This document shows positions 56,079-64,000 of a stretch of DNA of 64,000 nt, piece after piece. The stretch's first letter is position 1, and each line of letters opens with the position of its first letter. The DNA is from Bryobacterales bacterium. GTDB lineage: Bacteria; Acidobacteriota; Terriglobia; Bryobacterales; Bryobacteraceae. The notes below the pieces were generated by a model that saw nothing but the letters and a program-made list of their open reading frames with translations, was not told the origin of the DNA and searched no databases. The DNA is taken from contig PMTR01000009.1 of the NCBI GenBank assembly GCA_003167255.1, positions 38,758-102,757 of the forward strand, read 5' to 3'. The position numbers were made by a program, and so were the translations under genes.

Positions 56079-59000
56079 CTAAAATGATAACCGAGCGCTT
56101 AACTGAAACTCCCGGCCCGGCGTTGTGGCTTCCGTTATGCTCCCGAACTGCGGCGTGTTTACGAATCGGTTGGGAGTTCCCCAGTTGGAATGATTGAGAG
56201 TGTTGTAGGCTTCCGCTCGCATCTCCAGGCGCACTCGCTCCACGATGGCGAACGATCGCGTCATCGCGATGTCCATGGTCTGCATCCCCGGCCCGTACAC
56301 CGTGTTGCGCCCCACGTTGCCGAAGCTGTATGCCGCGGGCGTCGCGAATGCGGCGGGGTTGAACCATGCGTTGGTGTTGCCGGTTCCGGGCCCGAATACC
56401 GCCTGGCCGGTATAGTTGGCGCGGATTGGATTCTCGCCCACTACCGTGCCGGCGTTAGCTGTGTCGCCGTACACCGAGATGGTGAAAGGAAAGCCGCTCT
56501 GCACCTGGTACAGCGTGGAAAACCTCCAGTCGCGAGTCAGCGCCCGACCGGCGCGGCCTCTCCCGAACACAGGAATATCGTATACGGCGCTCACCACAAA
56601 GCGATGACGCACATCGCACGCCGGGCCTTTTTCGGCCTCCAGATCGCGGCTGTTCTGCGGAACCGCCGATTCGAACATGGGCGAGCGGAAGTCCGGCGCG
56701 CTGCTCAGGTTCTTTGAGTAGGTGTAATTCGCCAGCAAGCTCAGCCCTTTGGAATACCGCCGCCGGAGGTTAATGTATCCCGCGTCATACCAGCTTCTCG
56801 CCGTGTCTTGGAGCATGTTCACGGTGCTTACGGGAAAGGTGAGACCCGTCGACGCCACGTTTGCGGGTATCACCGTACCGGGCAGGAACGTCGCTGTCGG
56901 ATAAGGCCGCCGCGGCTGCAGCGTGCCCGGCCCGGGGAGGTCGTTGTTGATCAGGTCCGACCGCTGCAGATGGAAGCCGCGCTCGCCGTGATATCCCATC
57001 TCGACCGTCGTATCGTGTCCCAAGCTCTTCTGGACGGATGCGCTCCACTGCTGGACGTACTGCGCCGGTGCGTGGGGATGGAAGGCGGTGAAACTCACCA
57101 CCGTAGTCCCCAGCACCGGCTGAGGGAAGTTGAAGCCGTTGATGGAGGGCGTGAAGTTATCGCTTTGTTGGGTGATGGGAAAGACCAGCGGCACGTTGTG
57201 CAACTGGTTGCACCAGGTGTTCAAATCCACCGGCGTATAGAAAATCCCGTAGGCCGCCCGCACCACCAGGCCTGCGCTCTCCACATGGTGCGCTATGCCG
57301 AGCCGCGGCGCGAAACGCAGCTTGCTCGGGTACATCAGCCCGCGCGGCATTCCGCTCTCGCCGCCGATGAACGCTGCCAGTCCCGTGCTTGTCTGATACA
57401 GATTGCTCCAATGGCGCGAGGTATCCACCAGGGGCGCCATGAATTCATACCGCACACCCGCGTCAATCGTGGTGTGCGGCGCCACGCGCCAGGTGTCCTG
57501 CGCGAACGCGTCTGCCGACCACTGCCGCAAGTCCATCGTGGGCACGCCGTTCTGCACCTGCCGCGTGGCGGGAAGACCCAGCAGAAAGCTCGCCAGCGCG
57601 TCGCCCGTGCCGTCGTTGGTCGCGGTCTGCGTGGTAAATCCGTTGGTAAACGTGTAGTAGCCGCGGCTCTGCACCAATGCCCACATCGGCCAAATGTACC
57701 AGCGGTAGCTTCCGCCGAACTTCAGGCTGTGAGCGCCCCTTTGCCAGTTCAAGGTTTCGCGGCCCTCCAGCATGGTGTCCCACATGTGCATCGGTGTGGC
57801 CAACCACGAATCGCCGAACGGCGAGTAGCCCTGTACGTTGAAGGACGGCGCGCCCCAAGCGCCCTGGCCGCCAAAGTTGACGCCGGTAATTCCTAGCGCA
57901 TCTACGATGTCATTGACCCCGTTATTCTCCGTGTGGTGAAACATGCTCAGCCTCGACACCGTGACCGACGCCGTGTTCACCACCGTGGGCGAGATGATCC
58001 GCGTCCAGACGATCGACCCGTTCTGGCCCATGTTGTCGTGAAAGAAACCATAGCCCGGCAGGTTTTGGGGATAGAACCCGTGCTCGCCGCTCACCGAGTA
58101 GCGCGCGTATATAAAGTCGCCGCCGGTGAACATCCGGTCTACGCGGATCGTACCCTGATTGGTGGTCAATCGCGAGTCGCGCAGGTCCAGCAGGTTATTC
58201 GAATCCTGGCCGCCGCTGTTGCCCAGAACGGTGGGTGTCCCCATCATGGTCATGTCGCCCATCATGCCGTTGTCCATATTAGGCAGCGGCGTGTAGTTCT
58301 GCAGCATCTTGAAAGCCGCCGCATACAGCCGGCTTGCCGGAATCACGTTGCCGGGAAAGGCGCTGCGCATCACCTGGGGATTCGACGGGCCCGCCGGCAG
58401 CGCCGGATTGTAGGCCGGGTTTGGGACGGAGTTCGAAGGATCGAATATCTTCGTTCCGCTTTGGCTGAAATCTCCTCCATCTTCAGCAGCGGTGGGGACA
58501 GTGTCGATTGAGGTCTGAGCCTGGGTCCGGCGGTAACCCTCATAATTGGCGAAGAAGAAAGTCTTCTTACCGTAAACCGGACCGCCCAGCGAGGCGCCGA
58601 AATTGTGCTGCACCAGGAATGTGGTTCCAGGCATCTCGTTCCAGGTGCGCGCATCGAGCGCGCTATTGCGAAGGTATTCGTACGCCGTCCCGTGGAATTG
58701 GCTGGTTCCCGCTCTGGTGATGATGTTCACTTGCCCGCCGCCGGCCCCACCCATCTCGGCGCGGTAGCTGCCGGTCTGCACCTGAAACTCCCGAACTGCG
58801 TCGGGTGACGGACTGAAGTTCTGCGTGTTGAACGTCGGATCGGTGTTGACCGCACCATCCAACAGGAAATAGTTCGCATTCGGGCGGTTGCCGCCGATTG
58901 TAATCGCCGATGCCTGTCCCGGACGCCAGTACAGTGGGTTCATCGTACCCGTCTGCGCTCCGTGACCCTGATGCGCGCCGGGAACGGTGAGGGCGAGATC

Positions 59001-59438
59001 GAGTAGCATGCGCCCGTTGAGCGGCAACTCCTGGACCGACCTCGGCTCGACCACCTCGCCGAGACTCGCATCCTGTGTCTTGAGCGTTTCGGCGGTAGCC
59101 GTGACCGCAACAGTTTCTCGCCGCTGGCCCAGTTCCATGGCGAAGTCGATACCAATGCGCTGGTTGACTTCCAGCGTCACGCTATGCAAGAGCGTCAGGA
59201 AACCCGGAGCTCTGACCTCAACGGAATAGTCCCCAGGCATAAGGTTCACCGCCTCGAACAGCCCGTCGCTGTTCGAGATGAGCGAACGAACCGAGCTTGT
59301 GTCCTTGGCCGTGATTGTCACGAGCGCGTGATCGAGCGCCCGATGGGAGGGGTCATCAATCCTTCCGCTAATGGTGGCGAAATTGCTCTGCGCCAGAGCG
59401 GCAACAGAGAGGCAAAACAGACCGAGTGCGGACCGCAT
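56079..59438 (-). CDS. Oar-like TonB-dependent outer membrane receptor
   Basis: 1119 residues from the ATG at 59438 (MRSALGLFCLSVAALAQ, signal peptide). An N-terminal carboxypeptidase-regulatory-like beta-sandwich covers about 20-105 (ISGRIDDPSHRALDHALVTI...SVEVRAPGF). A plug domain follows with LPLNGRMLLDLALTVPG and AITIGGNRPNANYFLLDG, then a large beta-barrel ending in the aromatic RLSF typical of outer membrane barrels. This layout is abundant in Acidobacteria and linked to uptake of polymers or to surface protein handling. It starts the leftward cluster and is divergent from the + strand CRTAC1 genes; 109 bp separate it from the downstream CRTAC1 gene. Confidence 0.93.
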   Translation of the reverse strand: MRSALGLFCLSVAALAQSNFATISGRIDDPSHRALDHALVTITAKDTSSVRSLISNSDGLFEAVNLMPGDYSVEVRAPGFLTLLHSVTLEVNQRIGIDFAMELGQRRETVAVTATAETLKTQDASLGEVVEPRSVQELPLNGRMLLDLALTVPGAHQGHGAQTGTMNPLYWRPGQASAITIGGNRPNANYFLLDGAVNTDPTFNTQNFSPSPDAVREFQVQTGSYRAEMGGAGGGQVNIITRAGTSQFHGTAYEYLRNSALDARTWNEMPGTTFLVQHNFGASLGGPVYGKKTFFFANYEGYRRTQAQTSIDTVPTAAEDGGDFSQSGTKIFDPSNSVPNPAYNPALPAGPSNPQVMRSAFPGNVIPASRLYAAAFKMLQNYTPLPNMDNGMMGDMTMMGTPTVLGNSGGQDSNNLLDLRDSRLTTNQGTIRVDRMFTGGDFIYARYSVSGEHGFYPQNLPGYGFFHDNMGQNGSIVWTRIISPTVVNTASVTVSRLSMFHHTENNGVNDIVDALGITGVNFGGQGAWGAPSFNVQGYSPFGDSWLATPMHMWDTMLEGRETLNWQRGAHSLKFGGSYRWYIWPMWALVQSRGYYTFTNGFTTQTATNDGTGDALASFLLGLPATRQVQNGVPTMDLRQWSADAFAQDTWRVAPHTTIDAGVRYEFMAPLVDTSRHWSNLYQTSTGLAAFIGGESGMPRGLMYPSKLRFAPRLGIAHHVESAGLVVRAAYGIFYTPVDLNTWCNQLHNVPLVFPITQQSDNFTPSINGFNFPQPVLGTTVVSFTAFHPHAPAQYVQQWSASVQKSLGHDTTVEMGYHGERGFHLQRSDLINNDLPGPGTLQPRRPYPTATFLPGTVIPANVASTGLTFPVSTVNMLQDTARSWYDAGYINLRRRYSKGLSLLANYTYSKNLSSAPDFRSPMFESAVPQNSRDLEAEKGPACDVRHRFVVSAVYDIPVFGRGRAGRALTRDWRFSTLYQVQSGFPFTISVYGDTANAGTVVGENPIRANYTGQAVFGPGTGNTNAWFNPAAFATPAAYSFGNVGRNTVYGPGMQTMDIAMTRSFAIVERVRLEMRAEAYNTLNHSNWGTPNRFVNTPQFGSITEATTPGREFQLSARLSF

Positions 59439-59734
59439 GTTTTGGCGATTATATGGTGCCGGGACCTTTGCGATCAATAATATGAAGTAATTATCCCCGG
59501 CCTAGTTGCGGTCCGAGATGAAGTCCCCTCTCGGGAACTCAGGCGATTCCTTAGAACTAGCAACACGTGTAACTCCGCCGCCTGATGAATCGAGCCCCGC
59601 TTCGCATCGCCCTAGGCTCCCCGACTTCCGTACGCTGGCACTTGGCAATGGCGTTCCCGGCCAGGAACCCGCCGAACTCCGCTTACAATAGGGATTCGGA
59701 GTCTGACACCAGCGCCCATTCGCCGGAGGAACAG
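59439..59734. promoter_or_regulatory. Divergent control region of the TonB/CRTAC1 cluster
   Basis: 296-bp gap between the divergent starts at 59438 and 59735. It must hold promoters for both directions. The part near 59450-59500 is AT-rich (ATTATATGG and CAATAATATGAAGTAATTATCC), unlike the surrounding DNA. No operator could be assigned. Confidence 0.5.
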
Positions 59735-61399
59735 TTGAAGCGCACGATCGCCCTGGCTATATCGAGTCTCTGCGCCTTCTTGTTTGTGGCGCTGCCGCCG
59801 GGCCGGCCCGCCCAGACTCCCAAGCGCCCCCACTTCACGGACGTGGCGGCGCGCTCGCAGATCTCCTACCGCAGCAACAACAGCCCCGGAGGGCACAAGT
59901 ATTTTCCGCAGCCCATGTGCGGCGGGGTGGCCATCTTCGACTTCGATAACGACGGCCGGCTGGACATATTTTTCACTAACGGCGCGCAGCTTCCGGAAAT
60001 GAAGAAGACAAACCCATCGTTTTACAACTGCCTATTGAGGCAGCGCACCGACGGAACGTTCGAGGATGTCACCAGCAAGGCGGGCTTGACGGGTAAAGAT
60101 CTCGATTTCAACTTCGGTGTGGCGGTGGGCGATTATGACAACGACGGCTACGAGGATCTCTTCGTTTGCGGCGCCGGTCGCAACGCCCTATACCACAACA
60201 ACGGCGACGGGACTTTCACGGATGTCACGGCGGCTTCGGGCATTGGCGGCAAGCCGCCGAATACGCTGAGCGTGGCGGCCGCCTGGTTCGATTACGACAA
60301 CGACGGGCTGCTGGATCTCATAGTGGATAACTACACCTTCTGGACGCCGCAGACAGACCTGCGCTGTACCATGGGCAGTGCGGAATACTACTGCGATCCG
60401 CGGCGCTACCAGAGCGTGCCGCCGCGCCTCTATCGCAATCTGGGCCATGGCAAGTTCGAGGATGTCACCGAAAAGTCGGGCTTAGCTAAGTCGCCGGGCA
60501 AGGGAATGGGCATCTCCATCGCGGATTTCAATAACGATGGATGGCCCGACATTTTCATCGCCAATGACACCGAGCCCAATTCGCTGTTCATCAACCGGAA
60601 GAATGGGACGTTTGAGGAACAGGGGTTGGAACTGGGCGTTGCCTATAACGATAGCGGGAACACAGGATCGTCTATGGGGTCGGACGCCAAAGACTATGAC
60701 AACGATGGCAACGTAGACATCTTCTACAACAACCTGAAGGGCCAAGTGTGGCAGCTATTGCGCAATGACAGCAACCTGTTCCAGTTGGCCTACGTGTCGA
60801 AGGTGCAAACACTGAGCCTGCCTTTTTCCGGCTGGAGCAATGGATTCATCGACTACAACAACGACGGATGGAAGGACATCTACTCGGCAAATGGGGATGT
60901 CGACCAGGTGAACGAGAAGTCGCCGCAACATGACACGATGTTCGAAAACCTAGGAGGGAAAACATTCCTGGATGTTTCCGGGGAGATGGGCAAAGACTTC
61001 CAAAGGATCGGCTACCAGCGCGGCTCGGCCTTCGGAGACCTGAACAACGATGGAGCGATGGATATCGTGGTGACCTCGCTGAACGCGACGCCGCGCATTC
61101 TCATGAACAGCGCGGATAGCGGTAACCACTGGCTGTTGCTGAGCCTCACCGGTCACAAGAGTGCGCGGGACGCGGTGGGCGCGAAGATCAAATTAACGAC
61201 TGCGTCGGGGCGAGTGCTTTACAACCACGTTGCCATCAGCGTTGGCTTCATGTCGTCGAGTGACAAGCGCGTGCACTTCGGGTTGGGAGACGAAACCAAG
61301 GTTAGCTCCATCGAAATCCGCTGGCCGAGCGGGATTCGACAGGTACTAAAGGATATCAAGGCGGACCAGGTTTTGAAGATCGATGAGGCGGGGAAATGA
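59735..61399 (+). CDS. CRTAC1-family protein (FG-GAP/VCBS repeats, ASPIC/UnbV)
   Basis: 554 residues from the TTG at 59735, with GGAGGA six bases upstream and a signal peptide following (LKRTIALAISSLCAFLFVALPPG); the in-frame ATG at 59585 lacks both. Repeats DFDNDGRLDIFFTNGAQ, DYDNDGYEDLFVCGAG, DYDNDGLLDLIVDN and DFNNDGWPDIFIANDTE are followed by an ASPIC/UnbV end (NHWLLLSLTGHKSARDAVGAKIKLTT...WPSGIRQVLKDI). It is the close paralogue of the 50198-51865 gene (shared KYFPQ-MCGGVA, WTPQ and SSDKRVHFGLG blocks). ATGA overlap with the next gene. Confidence 0.92.
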   Translation: MKRTIALAISSLCAFLFVALPPGRPAQTPKRPHFTDVAARSQISYRSNNSPGGHKYFPQPMCGGVAIFDFDNDGRLDIFFTNGAQLPEMKKTNPSFYNCLLRQRTDGTFEDVTSKAGLTGKDLDFNFGVAVGDYDNDGYEDLFVCGAGRNALYHNNGDGTFTDVTAASGIGGKPPNTLSVAAAWFDYDNDGLLDLIVDNYTFWTPQTDLRCTMGSAEYYCDPRRYQSVPPRLYRNLGHGKFEDVTEKSGLAKSPGKGMGISIADFNNDGWPDIFIANDTEPNSLFINRKNGTFEEQGLELGVAYNDSGNTGSSMGSDAKDYDNDGNVDIFYNNLKGQVWQLLRNDSNLFQLAYVSKVQTLSLPFSGWSNGFIDYNNDGWKDIYSANGDVDQVNEKSPQHDTMFENLGGKTFLDVSGEMGKDFQRIGYQRGSAFGDLNNDGAMDIVVTSLNATPRILMNSADSGNHWLLLSLTGHKSARDAVGAKIKLTTASGRVLYNHVAISVGFMSSSDKRVHFGLGDETKVSSIEIRWPSGIRQVLKDIKADQVLKIDEAGK

Positions 61400-63057
61400 A
61401 GCGTTGGTCTTTGATCGTAACCGCTGCCGGCGTGCTCCTCGCGGCGCCGGCGGCGGGCATAATTGCTTTCGAGGAAATCGCCGAGCGCTCCGGCCTCATT
61501 TTCACCGCCAATAGCTGCCCCACGCCCAACAAGAACCAGCCTGAGACAATGGTGGCTGGTGTCGCGCTACTGGACTACGATAACGATGGTTACCTCGACG
61601 TCTACCTGGTGAACGGCGCCGCTATCCCATCTCTCAAGAAAGAAAGCCCGAAGTACTGGAATCGGCTCTTCCACAACAACCGTGACGGCACGTTTACCGA
61701 CGTGACCGAAAAGGCTGGAGTTGCGGGAGAGGGTTACGGCATGGGCGTGGCGGTCGGCGACTTCGACAACGACGGCTGGCCGGACCTCTACGTCGTCAAC
61801 GTGACGAAGAATCAGCTTTTCCGCAACAACCACGACGGCACCTTCACCGACGTAACGGATCGGGCGCACGTGGGCGGAGGTATGCTCGACGGCAAGAAAA
61901 TGTGGTCCGTCTCGGCCGTCTGGCTCGACTACAACAACGACGGGCTGCTGGATTTATTCGTCTCCAATTACTGCAAATGGGAGGTGAATCAGGACCCGGT
62001 TTGCCGCGCGAATCCCACGACACGCTCTTACTGCCATCCGAAATACTACCAGCCTCTACCGAACACGCTATACCGCAATAACGGCGACGGGACCTTCACC
62101 GACGTATCCGCGGAAACCGGCATCGGCAAGCATTTCGGCAAGGGCATGGGGGCCGTGATCGCCGACTACGACGGGGACGGGTTCATGGACGTGTTCGTCC
62201 CCAACGACAACATGCCCAATTTTCTCTTCCACAATATCGGAGGGAAAAAATTCGAGGAGGTCGCCCTGGAAAGCGGCGTGGCATACCCGCAGAGCGCTAA
62301 CGCGGTCTCCAGCATGGGCGCCGATTTCAAGGATGTTTGGAACGACGGCAAGCCGGATATCTGGCACACCGCCACCGAGAACGAATCGTTCCCCCTGTAT
62401 CGGAACCGCGGTGAAGGAGCCTTTTGGGAGGTAACCGACCAGAGCATGCTGGGGGGAACGCGCGACATGTCGGGGTGGTCGAACGGAATCTTCGATTTCG
62501 ACAACGACGGCTGGAAGGACCTTTTCGCGGCCCGCGGAAACGTGCTCGACAACGTGGCCCTGACCTCCAGCCGCACCTACGGAGAGAACAATGCGGTCTT
62601 CCGCAATCTCGCTAACGGCAAGTTTCGGGATGTGAGCGCGGAAGCCGGAGCCGACTTCCAGAAAACCGCGCCCCACCGCGGTGCGGCGTTCGGCGATCTC
62701 GATAACGATGGCCGCGTCGACGCGGTAGTCACGGTGCTCAACGGCCAGATGAAATACTTCCATAACGTTACGGAGAACCGGAACCACTGGATTCTCCTGA
62801 AGCTGGTTGGAACCAAGAGTAATCGAATGGCCATCGGGGCGCAGATCCGGATCACCACCGGGGACAACTTGCGGCAGTATAACCAAGTCACCACAGCCTG
62901 CGGCTACGCCAGTGCGAGCGACTCGCGTGTTCACTTTGGGCTAGGGGCATCCAAGATCATCCGGGAGATCGACATCAAATGGCCCAGCCGCATTCACCAG
63001 GTTCTGCGAGATGTCCCGGCGGACCAGATTCTGACCATTAAAGAGCCTGCTCAGTAG
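61396..63057 (+). CDS. CRTAC1-family protein (FG-GAP/VCBS repeats, ASPIC/UnbV)
   Basis: 553 residues with a signal peptide (LIVTAAGVLLAAPAAG). Starts FEEIAERSGLIFTANSCPTPNKNQPETMVAGVALLDYDNDGYLDVYLVNGAA and keeps calcium-loop repeats through DLDNDGRVDAVVT. The C-terminal ASPIC/UnbV domain ends IDIKWPSRIHQVLRDVPADQIL. Its arrangement of blocks (DYCSP/SYCHPKYYQPLPNTLY, GKGMGAVIADYDGDGFMDVFVPND) is closest to the 54161-55969 protein. Overlaps the upstream gene by four bases; 41 bp from the convergent cytochrome gene. Confidence 0.92.
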   Translation: MKRWSLIVTAAGVLLAAPAAGIIAFEEIAERSGLIFTANSCPTPNKNQPETMVAGVALLDYDNDGYLDVYLVNGAAIPSLKKESPKYWNRLFHNNRDGTFTDVTEKAGVAGEGYGMGVAVGDFDNDGWPDLYVVNVTKNQLFRNNHDGTFTDVTDRAHVGGGMLDGKKMWSVSAVWLDYNNDGLLDLFVSNYCKWEVNQDPVCRANPTTRSYCHPKYYQPLPNTLYRNNGDGTFTDVSAETGIGKHFGKGMGAVIADYDGDGFMDVFVPNDNMPNFLFHNIGGKKFEEVALESGVAYPQSANAVSSMGADFKDVWNDGKPDIWHTATENESFPLYRNRGEGAFWEVTDQSMLGGTRDMSGWSNGIFDFDNDGWKDLFAARGNVLDNVALTSSRTYGENNAVFRNLANGKFRDVSAEAGADFQKTAPHRGAAFGDLDNDGRVDAVVTVLNGQMKYFHNVTENRNHWILLKLVGTKSNRMAIGAQIRITTGDNLRQYNQVTTACGYASASDSRVHFGLGASKIIREIDIKWPSRIHQVLRDVPADQILTIKEPAQ

Positions 63058-63098
63058 CGCCTATTTTATTCCGCCTTCTCCGGAGTCTCTGACGCCCG

Positions 63099-64000
63099 TT
63101 AGTTCGGGTACGGTTCGCCCTTCTTGGCGATGCGGATCTGGTGATCGGTGAACTGGGCGTGCGCGCCCGGCAGGTCGACCTTGGGCATGTGGCATTCGAC
63201 GCAGTTGGCTTTGGCCACGCGGCAGACCTTGGTGTGCAAGGCCGTTGAATGGCAGGACTTGCATGTCGCGTCGTAGCTCGACAGGTTGGTGGCGAGCGCC
63301 CCGTGCGGGTCGTGGCAGGCAGTGCAGCGGATGCGCCGATCCTCGACGTCGTAGCATTTACTGTTGGTCAGCCGGTAGGGCTGGAAGCGCACAGTATTCG
63401 GGCCGCGCATTCCGGTTAGAGCGATCTGCGCCCACGTGCGATGGCACCGGCCGCACAATTCGGCCATATCCTCCGGTCCCAGGCCGGCCAGGTGCGGCAG
63501 TTTCGCGGCAGCCACATTCCCGGCGCGAACCGCGTTGGCATGTTTTTCCACTTGCCCATGGCACGACTGGCATCCGACGCCGGGCACGACCGACTCGACA
63601 TGCAGCATTCCCCCGGACACACCGCCATTGGAGTGGCACCCGAGGCAATTGGCCGCGTCGGGTGGTTCCAGGCGGCGGCCGGCGGCCTCGACGATCGTCT
63701 GCGGTTTCGTGCCGATGTCTCCGATGGTTAGATCGAGCGCGGCCGGCCCGTTATAGAAACTGACTCGGCTCTCGTACATCGCCCCTTCATATTGGAAAAC
63801 ATAGGTCTGGCCGGCCTTTCCCTGGCCCAATGCCCAGAGGATTGGAACGGTAAAGGTCTCAGTCCCACGGGTCACGGTAAGGATGCTGCGATCACCCTCC
63901 CGCTTAATTTGGGAGTGGTAGGGACCCTCTTGAAACTGGAGATCGGGATGGTTCTTGAGAATGTCGCAGAGTTCTATGGTTTCGAGCGCCTGCGCCATCG
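63099..64000 (-). CDS. Multihaem cytochrome c, partial
   Basis: At least 299 residues; the 5' end runs past the window, since no signal peptide is seen and the first ATG at 63998 opens inside an already folded-looking sequence. Six CxxCH haem sites: CLGCH, CQSCH, CGRCH, CTACH, CKSCH and CVECH. CTACHDPHG and CVECHMPKVD are typical of the cytochrome c3-/NrfA-related or doubled-CXXCH families with TPR partners in Acidobacteria. It must be exported for haem attachment. Its neighbours are CRTAC1 genes, which are often found near multihaem cytochromes. Confidence 0.88.
   Translation of the reverse strand, partial: MAQALETIELCDILKNHPDLQFQEGPYHSQIKREGDRSILTVTRGTETFTVPILWALGQGKAGQTYVFQYEGAMYESRVSFYNGPAALDLTIGDIGTKPQTIVEAAGRRLEPPDAANCLGCHSNGGVSGGMLHVESVVPGVGCQSCHGQVEKHANAVRAGNVAAAKLPHLAGLGPEDMAELCGRCHRTWAQIALTGMRGPNTVRFQPYRLTNSKCYDVEDRRIRCTACHDPHGALATNLSSYDATCKSCHSTALHTKVCRVAKANCVECHMPKVDLPGAHAQFTDHQIRIAKKGEPYPN

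Overview
The window looks like chromosomal DNA of a high-GC acidobacterium, probably from the Bryobacterales/Solibacter group. This is inferred from gene content, not from a marker gene: an Oar-like TonB-dependent receptor with an N-terminal carboxypeptidase-regulatory domain, several CRTAC1 (FG-GAP/VCBS plus ASPIC/UnbV) secreted proteins, a Ser/Thr kinase with a TPR tail, a BNR/sortilin-type beta-propeller protein, and intergenic space filled with short palindromic repeats. No rRNA or tRNA gene was recognised.

Layout. 0.5-4.0 kb: two secreted carbohydrate-active candidates on the + strand (a possible TIM-barrel protein and a GH35/DUF5597 beta-galactosidase-like enzyme). 4.2-7.8 kb: a TPR protein kinase and a small exported protein on the - strand. 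8.0-10.4 kb: two tandem DsbA-like thioredoxins, a MauE/DoxX membrane protein and a methyltransferase. 10.3-12.3 kb: nicotinamidase and nicotinate phosphoribosyltransferase (NAD salvage); nadD lies separately at 36.7 kb. 12.4-16.9 kb: a four-gene Gld-type ABC transporter operon. 17.6 kb: an orphan MNT nucleotidyltransferase.

18.2-31.3 kb is a complete type I-G (formerly I-U) CRISPR-Cas locus, all on the + strand: cas3 (helicase then HD), csb3, csb1 (Cas7), csb2 (Cas5-Cas6 fusion), cas2, a cas4-cas1 fusion, a leader, and an array with 57 intact 36-nt repeats, a degenerate terminal repeat and 57 spacers of 35-38 nt. The repeat carries a perfect 20-bp palindrome. A host-type palindromic repeat sits between cas2 and cas4-cas1.

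31.8-35.1 kb: an ABC-2 exporter (ATPase plus two permeases) between palindromic-repeat mosaics. 35.4-39.5 kb: a small helical protein, cyclophilin, NadD, a frameshifted pseudokinase and an aspartoacylase-like metallopeptidase-fold protein. 39.6-41.7 kb: TadE/TadE/TadG-like pseudopilin genes, then a Pro/Thr/Ala-rich protein with a threefold internal motif. 43.0-47.4 kb: threonine dehydratase, a large BNR-propeller protein with a Gly/Ala/Arg-rich tail, and a decayed toxin-antitoxin pair. 47.5-49.9 kb: an ECF sigma factor unit and a cyanophycinase-like hydrolase.

50.2-64.0 kb: a surface or periplasmic gene cluster. A TonB receptor is followed by an overlapping run CRTAC1-TPR-TPR-CRTAC1 on the - strand. 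Divergently, two further CRTAC1 genes repeat the same two subtypes on the + strand, facing a multihaem cytochrome c that runs off the window end. This arrangement and the CRISPR locus with its palindromic repeats are the parts most worth following up.
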